A DNA stretch of 64,000 bases from Gentiana macrophylla (GCA_026214975.1 CM047807.1:64397824-64461823), one strand, 5' to 3'; positions 1 to 12,013 are shown, counted from the stretch's first letter. The notes: generated by a model not told the origin, from the sequence alone. Made by a program: numbers and translations.

Positions 1-1137
1 TAATCCACTCTTCTCCTGTGATGATTGGTGGAATTCACTATTTTTTTCACAGATACAATAGTTAGATTGTCCTTGGCTATACAAGCTTCACAATCTTTAA
101 GACTATCACTCCCTAGCTACAAAATCTTTAGTGACTCAGTCTCTATCAGTGCTCCTTGAGAACAAATTCTTCAGCAGCTATCACAAAGGTTGCAACTCCT
201 TCTCAGATTCCTCTAATTCAATTGCTTCAGTTGATGTGAATTGGATTCATAGACTTGTGATCAATCTCAGTGCTTGATATAAAATTTGAGTTCTTATTGG
301 TGAGTTGATCGCTTGATGTTTCCTTTAAGTACATATAGAAGACTTCTCCAATTGACAGAGTTTCTGCTTGTTTCTTATCAGATTCAATCGTCGTTTTTCC
401 TGTTTGTCAATGCCTTATATATATATATAGCCTTGATAATCCTTGATTTGAATTTACGTCCGTTGGCTATTTAATGTGGGGAATAATCCTTGTTTAAAAA
501 CATGATTCCCCCACAATTATATTCTCCTTGATTTCAGTGATCAGATTTCATTCTCAAACGTCTATCAGAAAATCCGTCCTTGATTGATCCTCAATTGATT
601 GTGCATTTAATGCTTGATCTTCATAGTGTAAATTCTGAACAAGTAAAGTTTACTTGACAATTCCCTGAATGGTTAAATGATCCTTCTGACTTGGTTGTTT
701 GGTTCTTCCTTCACTGCTTTGTCTTCACCTAGCCGATAGTCAGTTCACTCTACCGGTAAACTGCTTTCTTTGATTTTACAAACTCCTTGTACTTCACTGA
801 TCCTTAATTTTGGTGATATTAGTGTACACCATATTTGACAATATATTCCGTCATTTGAGTTATAACTTAGACTTATCCAAGGTCATCACAGACTTCCCTT
901 GTTATAAGTCAGACCATAATGTCTTCATGCTTCTCTGCTGGTACTTGGCTGGCTTCACTCTGCTGGATTCCTGTTTTACTTTGCCATCCTACCAACTAGT
1001 ACAATACTTGTCTGACTCAACTTATACAACATGTCAGACTCTAAGTAAAGTCTTATAAAAAGATTTCTAACTTATTTCAGGCTTGCTATAACAGCTAGTA
1101 TGGCCATCATCAAAACATATTAAAAATGTTCCTAACA
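1..1137 (-). repeat. 3' LTR of the Sirevirus-type element (partial)
   Basis: This stretch aligns base by base with 12271-13405, the right-hand copy, with scattered substitutions. On the minus strand it begins TGTTAGGAAC at 1137, directly after a purine-rich tract. It contains a (TA)n TATA-like run near 415-430, matching the TATATATATA of the other LTR. The small plus-strand ORF at 810-1058 lies within the LTR and has a counterpart at 13081-13338. It shows no sign of coding. Confidence 0.92.
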
Positions 1138-1151
1138 ATTTCCCCCTTTTT
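1138..1151 (-). other. Polypurine tract of the Sirevirus-type element
   Basis: The minus strand reads AAAAAGGGGGAAAT immediately upstream of the 3' LTR start TGTTAGG. This is the expected place and composition for the plus-strand DNA primer, and it fixes the orientation of the element. Confidence 0.85.
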
Positions 1152-1275
1152 GATGATGCCAAAACCCTCATAAGCCTGAACATAAGCATACAAATTTTTC
1201 ATAATGATAACAGAATAAAACTCAGAAATTTTATTCATCCATAGAGGGAGAAAGACAAGTAAGTTCAAAACAGAT

Positions 1276-1605
1276 TCAGAATGCTCCATCTACATTTTTG
1301 CTTAAGTCTTGTTTATACCTCTTGAACTTTGTGGTTTGAACCTCCTCCATGTCTTTCAAGTTTATCTCTGGGAACTTCCATTTCCAGTAAGCCATAGCAG
1401 TGTACTCAGAGACTCCAAGAAACACTTTCTTGTTGAAGAGTCTGTGAAAGTCAGGCATAGTCTCATTTACCTTGGGTTCTCCAAAGTATTTCTCAAGTCT
1501 ATCCTTAACTTCAGCAATGTGTGAATCAGCAAACTTGAGATTCTTGAACAGACCCCATTGTTCCTGATGGTTCATTCTCCCCATAGGACTTAGGAATTTT
1601 ACCAT
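1276..1605 (-). pseudogene. Additional-ORF remnant, C-terminal part (Sirevirus third ORF)
   Basis: A 109-residue open stretch on the minus strand lies between RNase H and the 3' LTR. It is rich in Lys, Phe and Glu (for example FKNLKFADSH and YWKWKFPEINLKD) and ends about 125 bp before the polypurine tract. I see no signal peptide, membrane segment or catalytic motif. By position it is the distal part of the additional ORF found in many Sireviruses. The function of that ORF is not established, and the name env-like rests on position only. The open frame is isolated from the upstream pieces by stops. Confidence 0.55.
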
Positions 1606-2124
1606 GATGTTGAAGTCTTCCTGTTGTTCATTGGATAGATCTTCTGGTCCTTTTGCAGAGAAAGGTATGGCTTGGTTTGATCTTCTAGGTCAGCCAGATG
1701 CAGTATTTTCATTGAGGGATGCATAGTATCTTTTAACATCATTGTATATTTTTAACATATCAGTTCTCATCTTCTCATCGTAATAGCTTAGCCAGTCTTC
1801 CCATGCTTCATCTTGCTTTTGATTTGGTTACAGACTATCTTGAGTTCTGAAAAACTCTCTTAACCTCTCAAGTATCTCAGCATCATACTCTTGCCTATTT
1901 CAGTGAGTTATGGAGGCTCTTCTCTCACCAGCATATCTGGTGCTGCTGCTATCTCTACTGGTGTTGGATCTATAATGATTTGCTGATCCTATTTGCTGAC
2001 TAGATCCAGGCCTTTGCTGCCTTCTAGATCTATCTCTGTCGTCGTCTCTTCTTTGGATTGGTTGGGGAAATCAAATACAGGGTTCATTTGTGGCCCTTTC
2101 CCTCTCTTCTCTAGCCTTTCATAG

Positions 2125-2598
2125 CTATTCTTCAGCTTCATTTTGGATTCTCAGTTCTCTGTCCCTTGCTCTTAGCTGTTCCTCAGTATAATTTGAGGGT
2201 CTAACTGTGGATCCTTCAAGCTTATCATTTCTTTCCCCCTTTTTGGCAGCAACATCCCTCTGTTGTAATAAGATGATGTTTGTAGCCTCAGCTGTACCAA
2301 TCAGAGTATCCAACTTCGATTTAATATATGTGAATCTGTTATCATGATCCGCCAGCTTTTTGGACACGTTGCCAAATCTTGTGCCGAAGGCCATTGCCAT
2401 TGACTCGTTTTCCTTAGACACATGCTGTCTAAGGCCTGCAAGATTGTTGGTTATATTTATGTTCAACTGGCGCATTAGGTCACCCTGTCTATGCACAACA
2501 ATATTTTGTGCATCAATGTATTCAGCAATAGCTTGAAGTCTTTTCTCTATGGAGTGACTTTCATCTTTGAATGCTAGAGTAGTGGACCTGAGATACAT
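2125..2598 (-). pseudogene. Additional-ORF remnant, coiled-coil-like middle part
   Basis: A 157-residue minus-strand open stretch is rich in Leu, Asn, Lys and Asp with heptad-like spacing (LRQHVSKENESM, SKKLADHDNRFTYIK). It is followed by a charged Arg/Glu-rich tail (LRARDRELRIQNEAEE). The pattern suggests a coiled coil. Sirevirus additional ORFs often have predicted coiled coils, which fits, but no catalytic residues are visible. It is separated from the proximal fragment (3744-4307) by a stop-ridden stretch containing an Asp/Asn-rich repeat. Confidence 0.5.
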
Positions 2599-2860
2599 TG
2601 CTTGCTATTCCAGTTCTTCAGCCAACAAGTTTGCTGATTTTCAAAGGTCTCATTTGATATGCCAGTAGACAGTTCAAAAAATTTGTGATGGATATCAATT
2701 GGTTCTGGTTTTGTCTGCTGTCCTCTGTCTTAATGTTGCACAGTTGGAGGTACCTCAACTTAGTCTTGGTTCTGTGATGTCGGTTGAGTAACATCTACAT
2801 CAGCTTCTACTTCTTTAAGTATTTGAGTAAATGTTATTTATGGTGCGGCACTGTCTCCTA

Positions 2861-3064
2861 TTACCCCTTGCTTTGTCCAACAGCGTCATCCTTTGGATCA
2901 TCACCATTATCATTTTGATCAACACCATCATTATTATCATGATCATCACCATCATTATCATCATGATCATCACCATTATTATCACGATCATCACCATCAT
3001 TATTTGAGTCACCACTTCCTTTATCAGAAGTTGGATGTATTTTTTCCTTTGCTACATCAACCAT
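2861..3064 (-). repeat. Imperfect trinucleotide-rich repeat encoding an Asp/Asn/Gly acidic tract
   Basis: Units of GAT, GGT and AAT type alternate between about 2890 and 3010. On the minus strand they encode a low-complexity acidic run (blocks such as GDDHDNNDGDDHDNN). The same bases are open in a second minus frame (2815-3015) as a Met/Ile run and on plus (2893-3108) as a His/Tyr run. Open frames here therefore reflect the repeat and are not independent genes. It sits in the middle of the additional ORF. Confidence 0.7.
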
Positions 3065-3743
3065 ATCCCATAGTGGAGATTAATCAAGTACACCAACCAG
3101 GGTTGTGATTCCATGAAAGTCAAAGAACCAAGCTTCTTCGTTAAACATATGTTCTGGATTTTGAAGCAGAAATCTGGAATCACCTTTTTTTTCTTTCGAG
3201 ATATGCAGCAATTCTATCATCTATATATCTATCAGATGTGTATGCTGGTTCTTCTGGAGTTTCTTCATCATCTTCATTATCTTCATCACCCTCTTCATTT
3301 TCAAGTTGATCACTCTCACTACTATCTTCCTCCTCTTGTGGTTCTACCTCTTCTTATAATTCCTCTTGTTCTTTTTCATCGATTAATTTTCCAAAATCCA
3401 CATTGTCCAAATTTCTTTGAAATTTTTATTTCTTTTGTTGACCAGAGGTGCTACTTCGAGTTTGCTTTCTCTTTCCACCTTATGTTACCTTTTTCTATTT
3501 GACATAGATAAACATTATTTTTGGATTCATGTAATTTGTGCAGTTTGCCAATAGGAACTTGCAGACATTGCAACAGATAGTGTAATTGAATCCCCTAGGA
3601 CTTCTTCACCCAAAAGATTCACTTTTTCTTCTTTTCTTCTGATTGCCCCTTTTTAGCGGCATTGCCCTCTCCTTGGATTTGCTCTTTGATTCTTCGGAAG
3701 AAATAGTTGGCCCAATTGAACTCCAGACTGTTGTAGATGATTC

Positions 3744-4307
3744 TCATAAGATGCATTTAACCTCTATCCTGGCATTATTTTCCCCTAGCTTACCTTCAAT
3801 TGTCTTTGCAACTAGAGCACTAAATTCATTGAAGGGATTCTTCAAGACGGATCTAAGACGGTTGAGTTTCTTAGAGCCTTGGGACACCGTTTTAGCGATT
3901 GTTACCCAGAATTCCTCCAAGTTTTGTGGAACAAGAGCCATTTTTGCTTGACCTTTATTAGAGAGTTTAAGGTGTTTACGGATTACCTTGGCTGTAAGGA
4001 CCACTTCTGTACCATTGACAGATGCAACAATCCGGTCTTCACCCATTTCAACACCTTCTTCAGCAAAGAGCCCAGAAACAAACTTGGCGGTATTCCAAAA
4101 ATAGATGAGGCTTTCATAACAAATGTCCTTGATGGGAGGATTTATAAAAGTTGACAATCTTAGGTTTTTGCATCCAGTTGCCCGTCTTTGTGCTTCTTCG
4201 TCATTTCCACATAGCTTTAAGTAGTGTTCTTCTTGAAAGAACGATCCAGTGGCGATTGACTACTCATATTGTTTTCTAGTTTGTGTGTTTGAAAAGGATG
4301 AAGCCAT
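3744..4307 (-). pseudogene. Additional ORF (third ORF) of the Sirevirus-type element, N-terminal part
   Basis: A likely start ATG at 4307-4305 opens MASSFSNTQTRKQYE. An in-frame TAG at 4262-4260 follows, and the frame then stays open from 4259 to 3744. The open part contains FWNTAKFVSGLFAEEGVEM and SVNGTEVVLTAKVIRKHL, then a basic stretch ending near KCIL. It starts about 600 bp downstream of the pol stop, as expected for a separately expressed third ORF. I see no membrane segment. Similar plant sequences are annotated only as putative transposon proteins. One stop near the N-terminus and loss of frame beyond 3744 make it a pseudogene. Confidence 0.6.
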
Positions 4308-4903
4308 TGTTTGAAGTGTTTGAGATTTGGAAAAAGCTTCGATTTTTCAAAGAGAATAGGGTTTATGAAATGCAAGAGAGCGTAAAGAATTCTGAAAAAT
4401 CTCCAAGTGTTGTTTATATAGGATAGTTTTGGGTAGTGTGAACGTGGTTGAATATTGAAGGATTTTGTGACGTAATGGCGTGATTTTATGCATATAAATC
4501 ATGGTATTTAATGATAAATCCCTAGAATCAAGGCATTTCCGTCATACCTTAATTGAAAAATAATATTATTACCTCCACAATTTTAAACTGATCTCCACGT
4601 GTGTAATTTTGACAAGATAATCCTCCATTACTTCTATGATGTTCCACATGGGCAAAACTGATTTAGTTCACACTTTAGTTTGATGTTGACTCCAAGGTAT
4701 TTGTCGGTGGAGTGCCTTGGCTGGTCACTGAGCCGGTGGAGTGATATTTTACTGAGCTGCTTGTAGAAAACGGTTACTAAGTGAGGTTAACTTCGCTAGG
4801 TACCAGTGCCTTACTTGCCAAGTGAGCGCACCCAAAGTTGTAAAGGTTCAGTCAGCTGGTGAAGTTACTTAGCTGATTACTCCAGTTAGCTGCTTTATAT
4901 AAC
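4308..4903 (-). other. Non-coding spacer between pol and the additional ORF
   Basis: This AT-rich stretch lies between the pol stop and the start of the third ORF. No domain or convincing ORF is seen. In Sireviruses this interval could hold a splice acceptor or a second promoter for the third ORF. I cannot identify either one here. Confidence 0.5.
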
Positions 4904-5606
4904 TTAATCAATTTCTCTCATTCCCAACTCAATTCTCAACTTGCTGAATCTTTCATGACTGAGTGGTTTGGTGAAGATGTCAGCCAATTGATATTCAGTT
5001 GTTATATACCTCAGAATAACATCTCATTTTTGTACATGATCTCTGATAAAATGATGTCTCACATCAATGTGTTTTGTTCTTGAGTGTAGTACTGGATTTT
5101 CTGTGATAGATATTGCACTTGTGTTATCACACATGATTGGAATTGTCTTCTCTTCCAATCCATAGTCCATTTGCTGTTGTCTGATCCATAGTACCTGTGC
5201 ACAACAAGTGCTTGCTCATATATATTCTGCTTCAGCTGTTGATTGCTTTTTTACTAAACCATGATACTAGTATGCTGTCTAGCATTTGACAGGTTCCAGA
5301 TGTGTTTTTTCTATCTATCTTGCATCCAGCATTGTCAGAATCTGAATATGATAATAGTTTAAATCCTCCATCCTTTGGATACCAAATTCCTACATTCATG
5401 GTGTTCTTCAGATATTTGATTATTCTTTTAGCTGCTAGTAGGTGATATTCCTTTGGTTGAGCTTGGAATCTTGCACATACTCCTACTGCAAATGCTATAT
5501 CAGGTATGCTTGCAGTTAGATTAAGTAGAGACCCAATGATTCCTCTGTAAAGCTTCTGATCATAATCCTTTCCACTTTCATCTTTCCAAGAATAACTCTT
5601 GCACAC
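4904..5606 (-). pseudogene. pol: RNase H domain and C-terminus, copia type
   Basis: The minus strand encodes the end of the copia polyprotein. The RT-RNase H connection is visible (GIIGSLLNLTASIPDIAFAV), then YSDSDNAGCKIDRKNTSGT, which is the copia RNase H start. Below 5232, past a frame break, come MCDNTSAISITENPV, SRTKHIDVRHHFIRDH and LADIFTKPLSHERF. The reading ends ELGMREID before TAA at 4906-4904. Frame breaks near 5232 and 5516-5606 make it non-functional. RNase H would degrade the RNA strand during reverse transcription. Confidence 0.85.
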
Positions 5607-6320
5607 ATTGGTGTATCTGATGTGCCACTTGAATCCATACCATATTTGTCTATCAAGTCTTTTGTATACTTGGCTTGATTGATAAAGTTGTCATCCTTCA
5701 TTTGCTTTACTTGTAGACCGAGAAAGTAATTCAATTCTCCCATCATGCTCATCTGAAATTTGCTTTTCATCAGGTTTGCAAATTTCTCACACAACTTCTC
5801 ATCTTCTGATCCAAAGATAATGTCATCAACATAGATTTGAACTAACAAAGTGCTTGTTCCTTCCTCTAGCTCGAAGAGAGTTTTATCAATAGTTCCTTTG
5901 TTGAATCCATTGTTGATCAATAATTGTGATGGTGTCTCATACCAAGCTCTGGGTGCCTGTTTGAGTCCACAAAGTGCATTTTTGAGCTTATACACTTTAT
6001 CTTCTTTCACATTGAGTTGAAAACCAGGGGTTGTTCCACATATACTTCTTCTTCCAACAGTCCATTCAAAATGCACTCTTGACATCCATTTTGTAAACTT
6101 TGAAGTCTTTGTGGGCTGCAAAAGCTAGAAAGAGTCTGATTGCTTCCAATCTTGCAACTGGTGCAAAGGTTTCATCATAATCTATTCCTTCTGCTTGAGA
6201 GTAGCCTTTGGCAACTAGCATTGTCTTGTTTCTGACAACTGTCCCTTGTTCATTCATCTTGTTTCTGAACACCCATTTTGTTCCATTTATGTTGGCCATG
6301 TCTGGTCTTTCAACAAGCTC
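5516..6320 (-). pseudogene. pol: reverse transcriptase (RVT_2 type)
   Basis: Copia RT signatures appear in order on the minus strand: [66 protein letters not shown], and the catalytic box VQIYVDDIIFGS. These are the RVT_2 family motifs with the YVDD active site intact. The frame shifts between 6066 and 6121, just after the MDVKSAF block, and a stop separates RT from the integrase tail at about 6320. The catalytic residues are therefore present, but no continuous protein can be made. Confidence 0.9.
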
Positions 6321-7588
6321 CTAGACCTCATTTCTCTCAAATTCTTTTAGCTCTTCTTTCATAGCTGTAATCCAATCAGCATCTTGAATTGCATCATCTA
6401 TTGTTTTAGGTCGCACCTGTAATAGGAAACAAATTTGCATTCTTTCCAATTCTCGTCTGGTTCTAACTCCTATATAAATATCTCCAATGACTTGTTCTTC
6501 AGGATGATCTCTCAGCCAGTTCAGGTAAGGTTGAAGTTGCTCTTGAGTTGGTTCTTCCACAAATTCAGCTTGTGCATCAACTTCATGTTCTAGTGTTGGT
6601 ACCTCATGTGTTGTGTTGACTGGTGCATCATCTTGATTGCCAAATGTGTGATTCAGAATAGTAGCTGGTACTATTGTATTCACATAAACTTGTCTTTGTG
6701 TAGTTTCTTCTTCAAGTTCTTGTAGCCTTTCAACATTTGTATTTAGTTCATCAAAGACTACATGAATTGATTCTTCAATCACCAATGTTCTTTTGTTGAG
6801 TACTCTGAAGGTTTTGCTTGTGTCTGAGTATCCCATAAAGATTGCTTCTTCAGCTTTTTCATCAAAAGTATGTAGCCGATTCATGTTTAAAACAAAACAT
6901 TTAGATCCAAACAAATGTAAATGTGAGATGTTACGTTTTCTTCCATTCTATATTTCATATGGATTTTTTCCATGATGTTTGTTGATGATTGATCTGTTTC
7001 GAGTATAACATGCTGTGTTTGCTGGTTTCGCCCGAAATTTCTTTGGTAAGCAAGCTTCTGCAATCATTGTTCTGACTGCTTCTTTGAGTGTCATGTTTCT
7101 TCTTTCTTCTACACCATTTTGTTTTGGAGGCCCTGCTGCTGATAGTTGATGTAGTACTCCATTCTCTTCACATAGGTTATGATAATCTCATCTAGAAATT
7201 ATATGCGTCTATCTGATCTTATCTTGATAATCTTCAGTTCCTTTCCATTTTGAATTCTTCTTAGCAAATTTGGTAGCTTTTTGAGTGTCTCTCTTTTCTT
7301 GTTCATGAATATGGTCCAAGTGAATTAGGAGAAGTCATCCACCACCACTAGAGTGTACTTCTTTCCACTTACACTTACTGGTGTGAGTAGACCAAAAAGA
7401 TCCATACGCAAAAGATGTAAAATTCTTATTGTAGATTGATAGGGCTTTGACTTGAAATAGATTTTCATTTGCTTCCTTTTTTGACATGCATCACAGAGGC
7501 TTTCTTTTTTGAAAGTGATCTCTAGTAGGCCTTCAACTAACTTGTTCTTTGATAGTGTGTTGATGGTCTTGAAGTTGAGATGATTCAA
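6321..7588 (-). pseudogene. pol: GAG-pre-integrase and integrase
   Basis: The GAG-pre-integrase motif (HLNFKTINTLSKNKLVEGL, then CDACQKRK) starts the stretch at 7588. It is followed by the integrase entry LVVVDDFS, with Asp of the DDE core. The core from about 7320 to 6920 is fragmented. The integrase C-terminal part at 6321-6914 is open (FGSKCFVLN, FMGYSDTSKTFRVLN) and is followed by an acidic linker leading into RT (WITAMKEELKEFERNEV). Integrase would insert the cDNA. Several frame changes inactivate it. Confidence 0.85.
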
Positions 7589-7737
7589 TCTTCTATGCTA
7601 AATCCAGCTGGTTGATTGCTTATTTTTGACAAGCAAACATGTTTCCGCCTTTGCTATCTTCCAATCTACCACATATATGTTGTCTTCTGTTCTTCCTGCA
7701 AGTACAACTGTGTTGGTTTGGCTGTGGATCACCTTGC

Positions 7738-9539
7738 AGTTAGGTGTAGTGCCCGAAAGACAATTATCTAATTGTCTTTATGACAAAATTAATAATTCAT
7801 CTTATTATATGCATGTATGCTTATAATTAAGACACTACTGAAAACCCTAAGTACCTCATTTATGTAATCACATAACTCAGTGTATGGCTATACCCAAGAG
7901 GATTGAGTTAGTGAGATGTACTTAAAATTAACTTAGTCCGTAGTGTTCATTAATCTGAGTACAGGTCTCAAGATTAATTTGCTAATAATGCGCCCAGAAC
8001 ACTTTAGGTGTGACAGTCTTATCCAAACTATCGGTAATGGGGTACCTAGTGGGGCATTTATATATGATGATAATCATATAGGGCTGGACCGATTTGATTT
8101 GAGTTCTCGATATAATTCTGTGATCGAGAAGTCTTATCGAATCACAAGATGATCATATATGGATTAATCTCAATCCTGAGGTGATCACAGACGACTGCTT
8201 AGACTAGGGTAGGATTTGATGCGTTAGTAAGGATCACTTCGTAGTATGTGGTCCAACACTTCTCGTTGGCTCTATTTTAGGATGAGTAAGTAGTCTGTGC
8301 TATCACAGATTATGGAATCCATTCCTTCCTCGGGAAGTAGACAGACAGTTCCCTTATTTGTTAATCCTAGAAACTGATCGATGGCGCCAGTTCATATTAT
8401 ATTAGTTATGAACTAATTGATCACTAGGGTGTTAATGGTAAATAAGGATAAGATTTTTCGAGTAGGGTTTATGGAAATATCACGATTCGTAATGAACAGT
8501 CTATGCAGGATTTATCCGTATGTAATGATTATATCAGTGGACATCTTATGACTCATGGTTGAGTGTAAGTTTATATCTATATTCGGCAGAGTTCAGTTTC
8601 GGGTTTTTGGTTGTGTAATCCCGGAATTAATTGATTGAATATTATTGTTCGGTTAGACGAATAATTTTATTCAATTTATTGTAGCTACTGAATATGGGTC
8701 CATGGTCCCCGACGTGGCTCCTAATATAGCATATACGTTTTCTCGACGTTTCACCTCAATTATAATTAAATAGTTGGATTAGACTGTTTAATAGATATGT
8801 GGATTAATTGTTTAGTTGGATTAGATAATTAAATACATGGAAAAGAAATTTTTCATGGACTCGGCCCAAATAAATGAAAAATGCGCATGACCTAATTAAT
8901 TAGGTGTATGGCCGCATTTTGTATATTATTATTTGTTGGGAAATTAGTTTTCTTGATAAATAATAAGATATGTGATGTAATTATTTATTTGTTAAATAAT
9001 TTAAAGAAAATAAAATCTTTTATTTATCCTAATTAATATAGGAATATTCTAGATTTATCTTTTTTTGGAAAAGGATTATTTTGATTGATTTTGTATTAAT
9101 TAAATAATGCCTTGGAGGCTAGGATTTCTCTCCTATATAAAGAGCGTTCTCCCAAGCCAATTGATAACACATCACACGACTTTTGGGTAGTAAAATAGCT
9201 TTGATATATCGGCAATTTTACTAAGGGTTCGAGTTTCAGAATGTTTCGGGTTTTCTAAGGTAGCATATCGAGGAGGTCCGGCGGCTTGAAACACCATCCA
9301 CCTGTGGTGCTTGGAGACACACGTTGGAAGACTTTGGCTTCTCAACTAGGCTCTCAAATAGATCGGTTTGGATTGACCTTGTTCTTGGCATTTTGCACCG
9401 TAAAAAGGTTGGTAATCTAACCCCCTCGTAGGTTAGATTTATTATTCATGTATTTTGTTTATTTAGATCTAAATCTGATATTTATTCCACTGCGTAATCG
9501 GGTGGATCTTAGATCCATCCGGCGATATTACATCCTACA
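7738..9539 (+). mobile_element. Solo LTR of the A/B copia-type family, inserted in Sirevirus pol
   Basis: A 1802-bp sequence is homologous along its whole length to the LTRs at 48684-50493 and 58681-60496. It starts AGTTAGGTGTAGTG (first base changed from T) and ends GATATTACATCCTACA. It is flanked by a perfect 5-bp target duplication, CTTGC (7733-7737 and 9540-9544), and the interrupted pol resumes on the other side. No internal region is present, so it arose by LTR-LTR recombination or is a remnant. A TATATAAA box lies at 9134-9141. Its ending is like element B and unlike element A (ACTAACA). Confidence 0.92.
9134..9141 (+). promoter_or_regulatory. TATA box of the solo LTR
   Basis: TATATAAA lies about 400 bp before the LTR end. 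The same motif is at the equivalent place in element A's two LTRs and B's 5' LTR. By position it is the retrotransposon promoter. Confidence 0.6.
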
Positions 9540-9544
9540 CTTGC

Positions 9545-9803
9545 ATCCTTCTTTGTTGAAATACACATTGTAGCCTTTGTCACAGAATTGACTGATACGT
9601 AGCAGATTGAAATTCAGTCCTTTAACATATCCCATTATTTAAATTTTCAAACTGTTTTAAGCATTATGCCTTCCCCTTAATTTAACCTGGGTTTTCTTTG
9701 CCTCCAAATGTTACTTTGGGTCCATCAAAAGCTTTGAAATCAGTCATTCATCCTTTATTTCCTATCATGTGTCTGGAACATCCACTGTCTATGTACCAGA
9801 CAT
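9545..9803 (-). pseudogene. pol: aspartic protease of the Sirevirus-type element
   Basis: The minus strand encodes VWYIDSGCSRHMIG, with DSG at 9789-9781. This is the retropepsin active-site motif D-S-G as seen in copia proteases. Downstream (lower coordinates) follow MTDFKAFDGPKVTFGG and a stop. The rest of the protease and the join to GAG-pre-integrase are interrupted by the solo LTR insertion at 7738-9539. Protease would process the gag-pol polyprotein. The catalytic motif is intact but the frame is not. Confidence 0.8.
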
Positions 9804-10978
9804 CCTACAAAAAAAAATTAAGTGTGTTTAGGTACCCAACACTTTTCGGGTTCATACCTGTTAGCAGTCTTGCCTCCTACTCCAAGTGTTTATCCAAAGG
9901 GTCTTCTTTTTGGATAATGAAGTCATCAACTTCATATGTATACGGCATGGATGAATAACTTCTAATATTTCTACTAAAGGTATCCTGATACTTTTCTCTA
10001 CTTTTTGGTTCATTTGCATCCTTTTCATTCTCCAATATGCAGGAGGAAACTTATTTTCATATTTCTTCTTGTGTCCAGGAACATACCTTGGTTGGCTTTT
10101 CCTAAACACATGTTGCATAGCATGAAATGGTTCCTTCTTGTATTTTGGAGGTGCAACATTCCAATCATCTTCTGAAGGGTAAAGTCTTCCATTACATTTC
10201 AGTTAGCCTTTGCCTTTAATTGGCTGGTTTGATGATTTACTCGGCCGTTTAACAATACTGGGTTTTGACTTTGCCGATCTAGGGTGAGTAGAAGAAACTA
10301 TGATCTGTCATTTTTTGAATTTAGGTCCAGTTTTGGTCCTTGATTCAGAATTGTATTGTCCATTGTTTCTTTTCTCATCCTGACTGTTGTATCCAAGACC
10401 AGATCTGGATCCAAACCTTTTTTCGGGTTTGTAAGCTAATGCAATTTGTGGTGCAGTGGTGCTCTTAACTGGTAGGGATATTTTCTCAGCTGGTCTTTCA
10501 ACATTAGATGAGTCATCATCTGCTGCTTGTTGATCAGTTTAGTGAATTTCCTTACTAGTTTGTTCAGATTTCATTTCATCAAGTTCTATTTTTAATCTTT
10601 CATTTTCCTTTCTCAGATTCTCACATTCTTGTTCCAGAATTTCATGATTTACTTGAATTTCTTCAAATTTACTCATGAGATTTTGAATTAGGTTTGCAGA
10701 ATCTAAGGGAAGAATAGAATATTGTGCAGTGTCAGATGTGGATGCACTAGATCATGAGTATGAGCTAGATGTTACCTCAGTTTTATTAGATTCCTTGGCC
10801 ACAAGGTATAGGTAAGCTTTTTCATTGTCTGAGCTGTTAGCTTCATCATCATCAGAATCATTTTCAAATGATTCTTCATTCTTTTCACTGCTGCTTTAGC
10901 TTTGAGTGCCTTCTTGCTTTTTCTCTTTTTAGTTGTCTTGTAATTCTTTTTATCCTCATCTTTATCTTTTTTTTCAGG

Positions 10979-11020
10979 GCAATCGTCCTTGAAGTGACCT
11001 TTCTTCTTACAATTGAAGCA
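10979..11020 (-). pseudogene. gag: CCHC zinc knuckle
   Basis: The minus strand reads CFNCKKKGHFKDDC, a perfect C-X2-C-X4-H-X4-C nucleocapsid knuckle preceded by DEYK. It binds the genomic RNA in retrotransposon gag proteins. It lies between the gag core (11422-11898) and the protease motif (9766-9803), in the expected order. The surrounding frame from about 9804 to 11421 is interrupted by stops. Confidence 0.88.
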
Positions 11021-11421
11021 TTTGTATTCGTCATCCTTTTTCTTTATGTCTTTGCTTGAGCTTCACTTCTTATTTGATGATTAACTTCCCTTGAATTGCT
11101 TCTTCTTGCTAAACCTGTCAAAATGTTTGATCAATAAAGCTACCTGTTCTTTTAGCTCCTATGTCTCTTGGTTGCTTTTGTATGCTGTTTTGCTATGCTG
11201 GGGTGCAACCAGTGCACTAGCCTTGTGTGCTTCTGCTGGCGCACTTTCTTCACCGTTCACTTAAATTCATGATCCTTTAATTGAGACATCAGAGTTAAAG
11301 TATCAGTGTTTGCAAGGTTTGTTGTTCCTCTAAGCACTGATGTGATGATTTTCCATCTTTCAGGTAGCCCTCTCAAGATTTTCAGACACACTTCTTTCTG
11401 TGGATATGTGTCTCCAAGTTG

Positions 11422-11898
11422 TTACAGTTCACTGATGATTCTTGATAATCTATTGTCCATTTGATCAATGGGCTCACCAGTCTTCATTTTAAAGTTCTCA
11501 AATTTCTGTTTTGCAACAGATAATTTGTTTTCCTTGACTGCTTCTGGTCCTTCATTGATCACTGCTAATTTATCCCACATCTCATTTGCTGTTTTGCAAT
11601 CTTTGATCCTCATGAACATATTACTGTCTTGAGTCTTCAAGATCATTTCTTTTACAACAAAATCTAGGTTTTCTCTTGTTCTGTCATCCTTGGTCCAATC
11701 CTTCTTGAGTTTGTCAATCTTCTTCCCTTGATCTACTCCTGTGGTTAACACAGTTGTGATCTTGATCGGGCCATCATTAATTACATCAAACATCTCCTCA
11801 TGAGTTGCTGCAAGATGAGACAACATCCTTATTTTATATTCAACACAATTATTACCATTGAATATAGGTACCTTGGACATGAAATTTGAGGAATCCAT
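11422..11898 (-). pseudogene. gag core domain of the Sirevirus-type element
   Basis: A 158-residue minus-strand open frame starts at ATG 11898 (MDSSNFMSKVPIFNGNN), about 115 bp after the primer site, as expected for gag. It carries plant copia gag features: a NGNN..YKIRM start similar to DUF4219, then NEMWDKLAVINEGPEAVKEN and KFENFKMKTGEPIDQMDNR of the UBN2/retrotran_gag type. Gag forms the virus-like particle. A stop after IISEL cuts it before the zinc knuckle, so it is broken, but this is the best preserved coding piece of the element. Confidence 0.85.
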
Positions 11899-12013
11899 GA
11901 TTACAAATAAGAGATATATTTAGAAAGCACAAATTTGAAAACCACTTTGAAAATGTGTGATCTTCTTGTTACCAGAAATTAGATCTGAACAGGTTCTTAT
12001 ACTAGGAACACTA

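Noticed and set aside
2815..3108. Met/Ile-rich and His/Tyr-rich ORFs
   Set aside because: They are shadow frames of the trinucleotide repeat inside the additional ORF.
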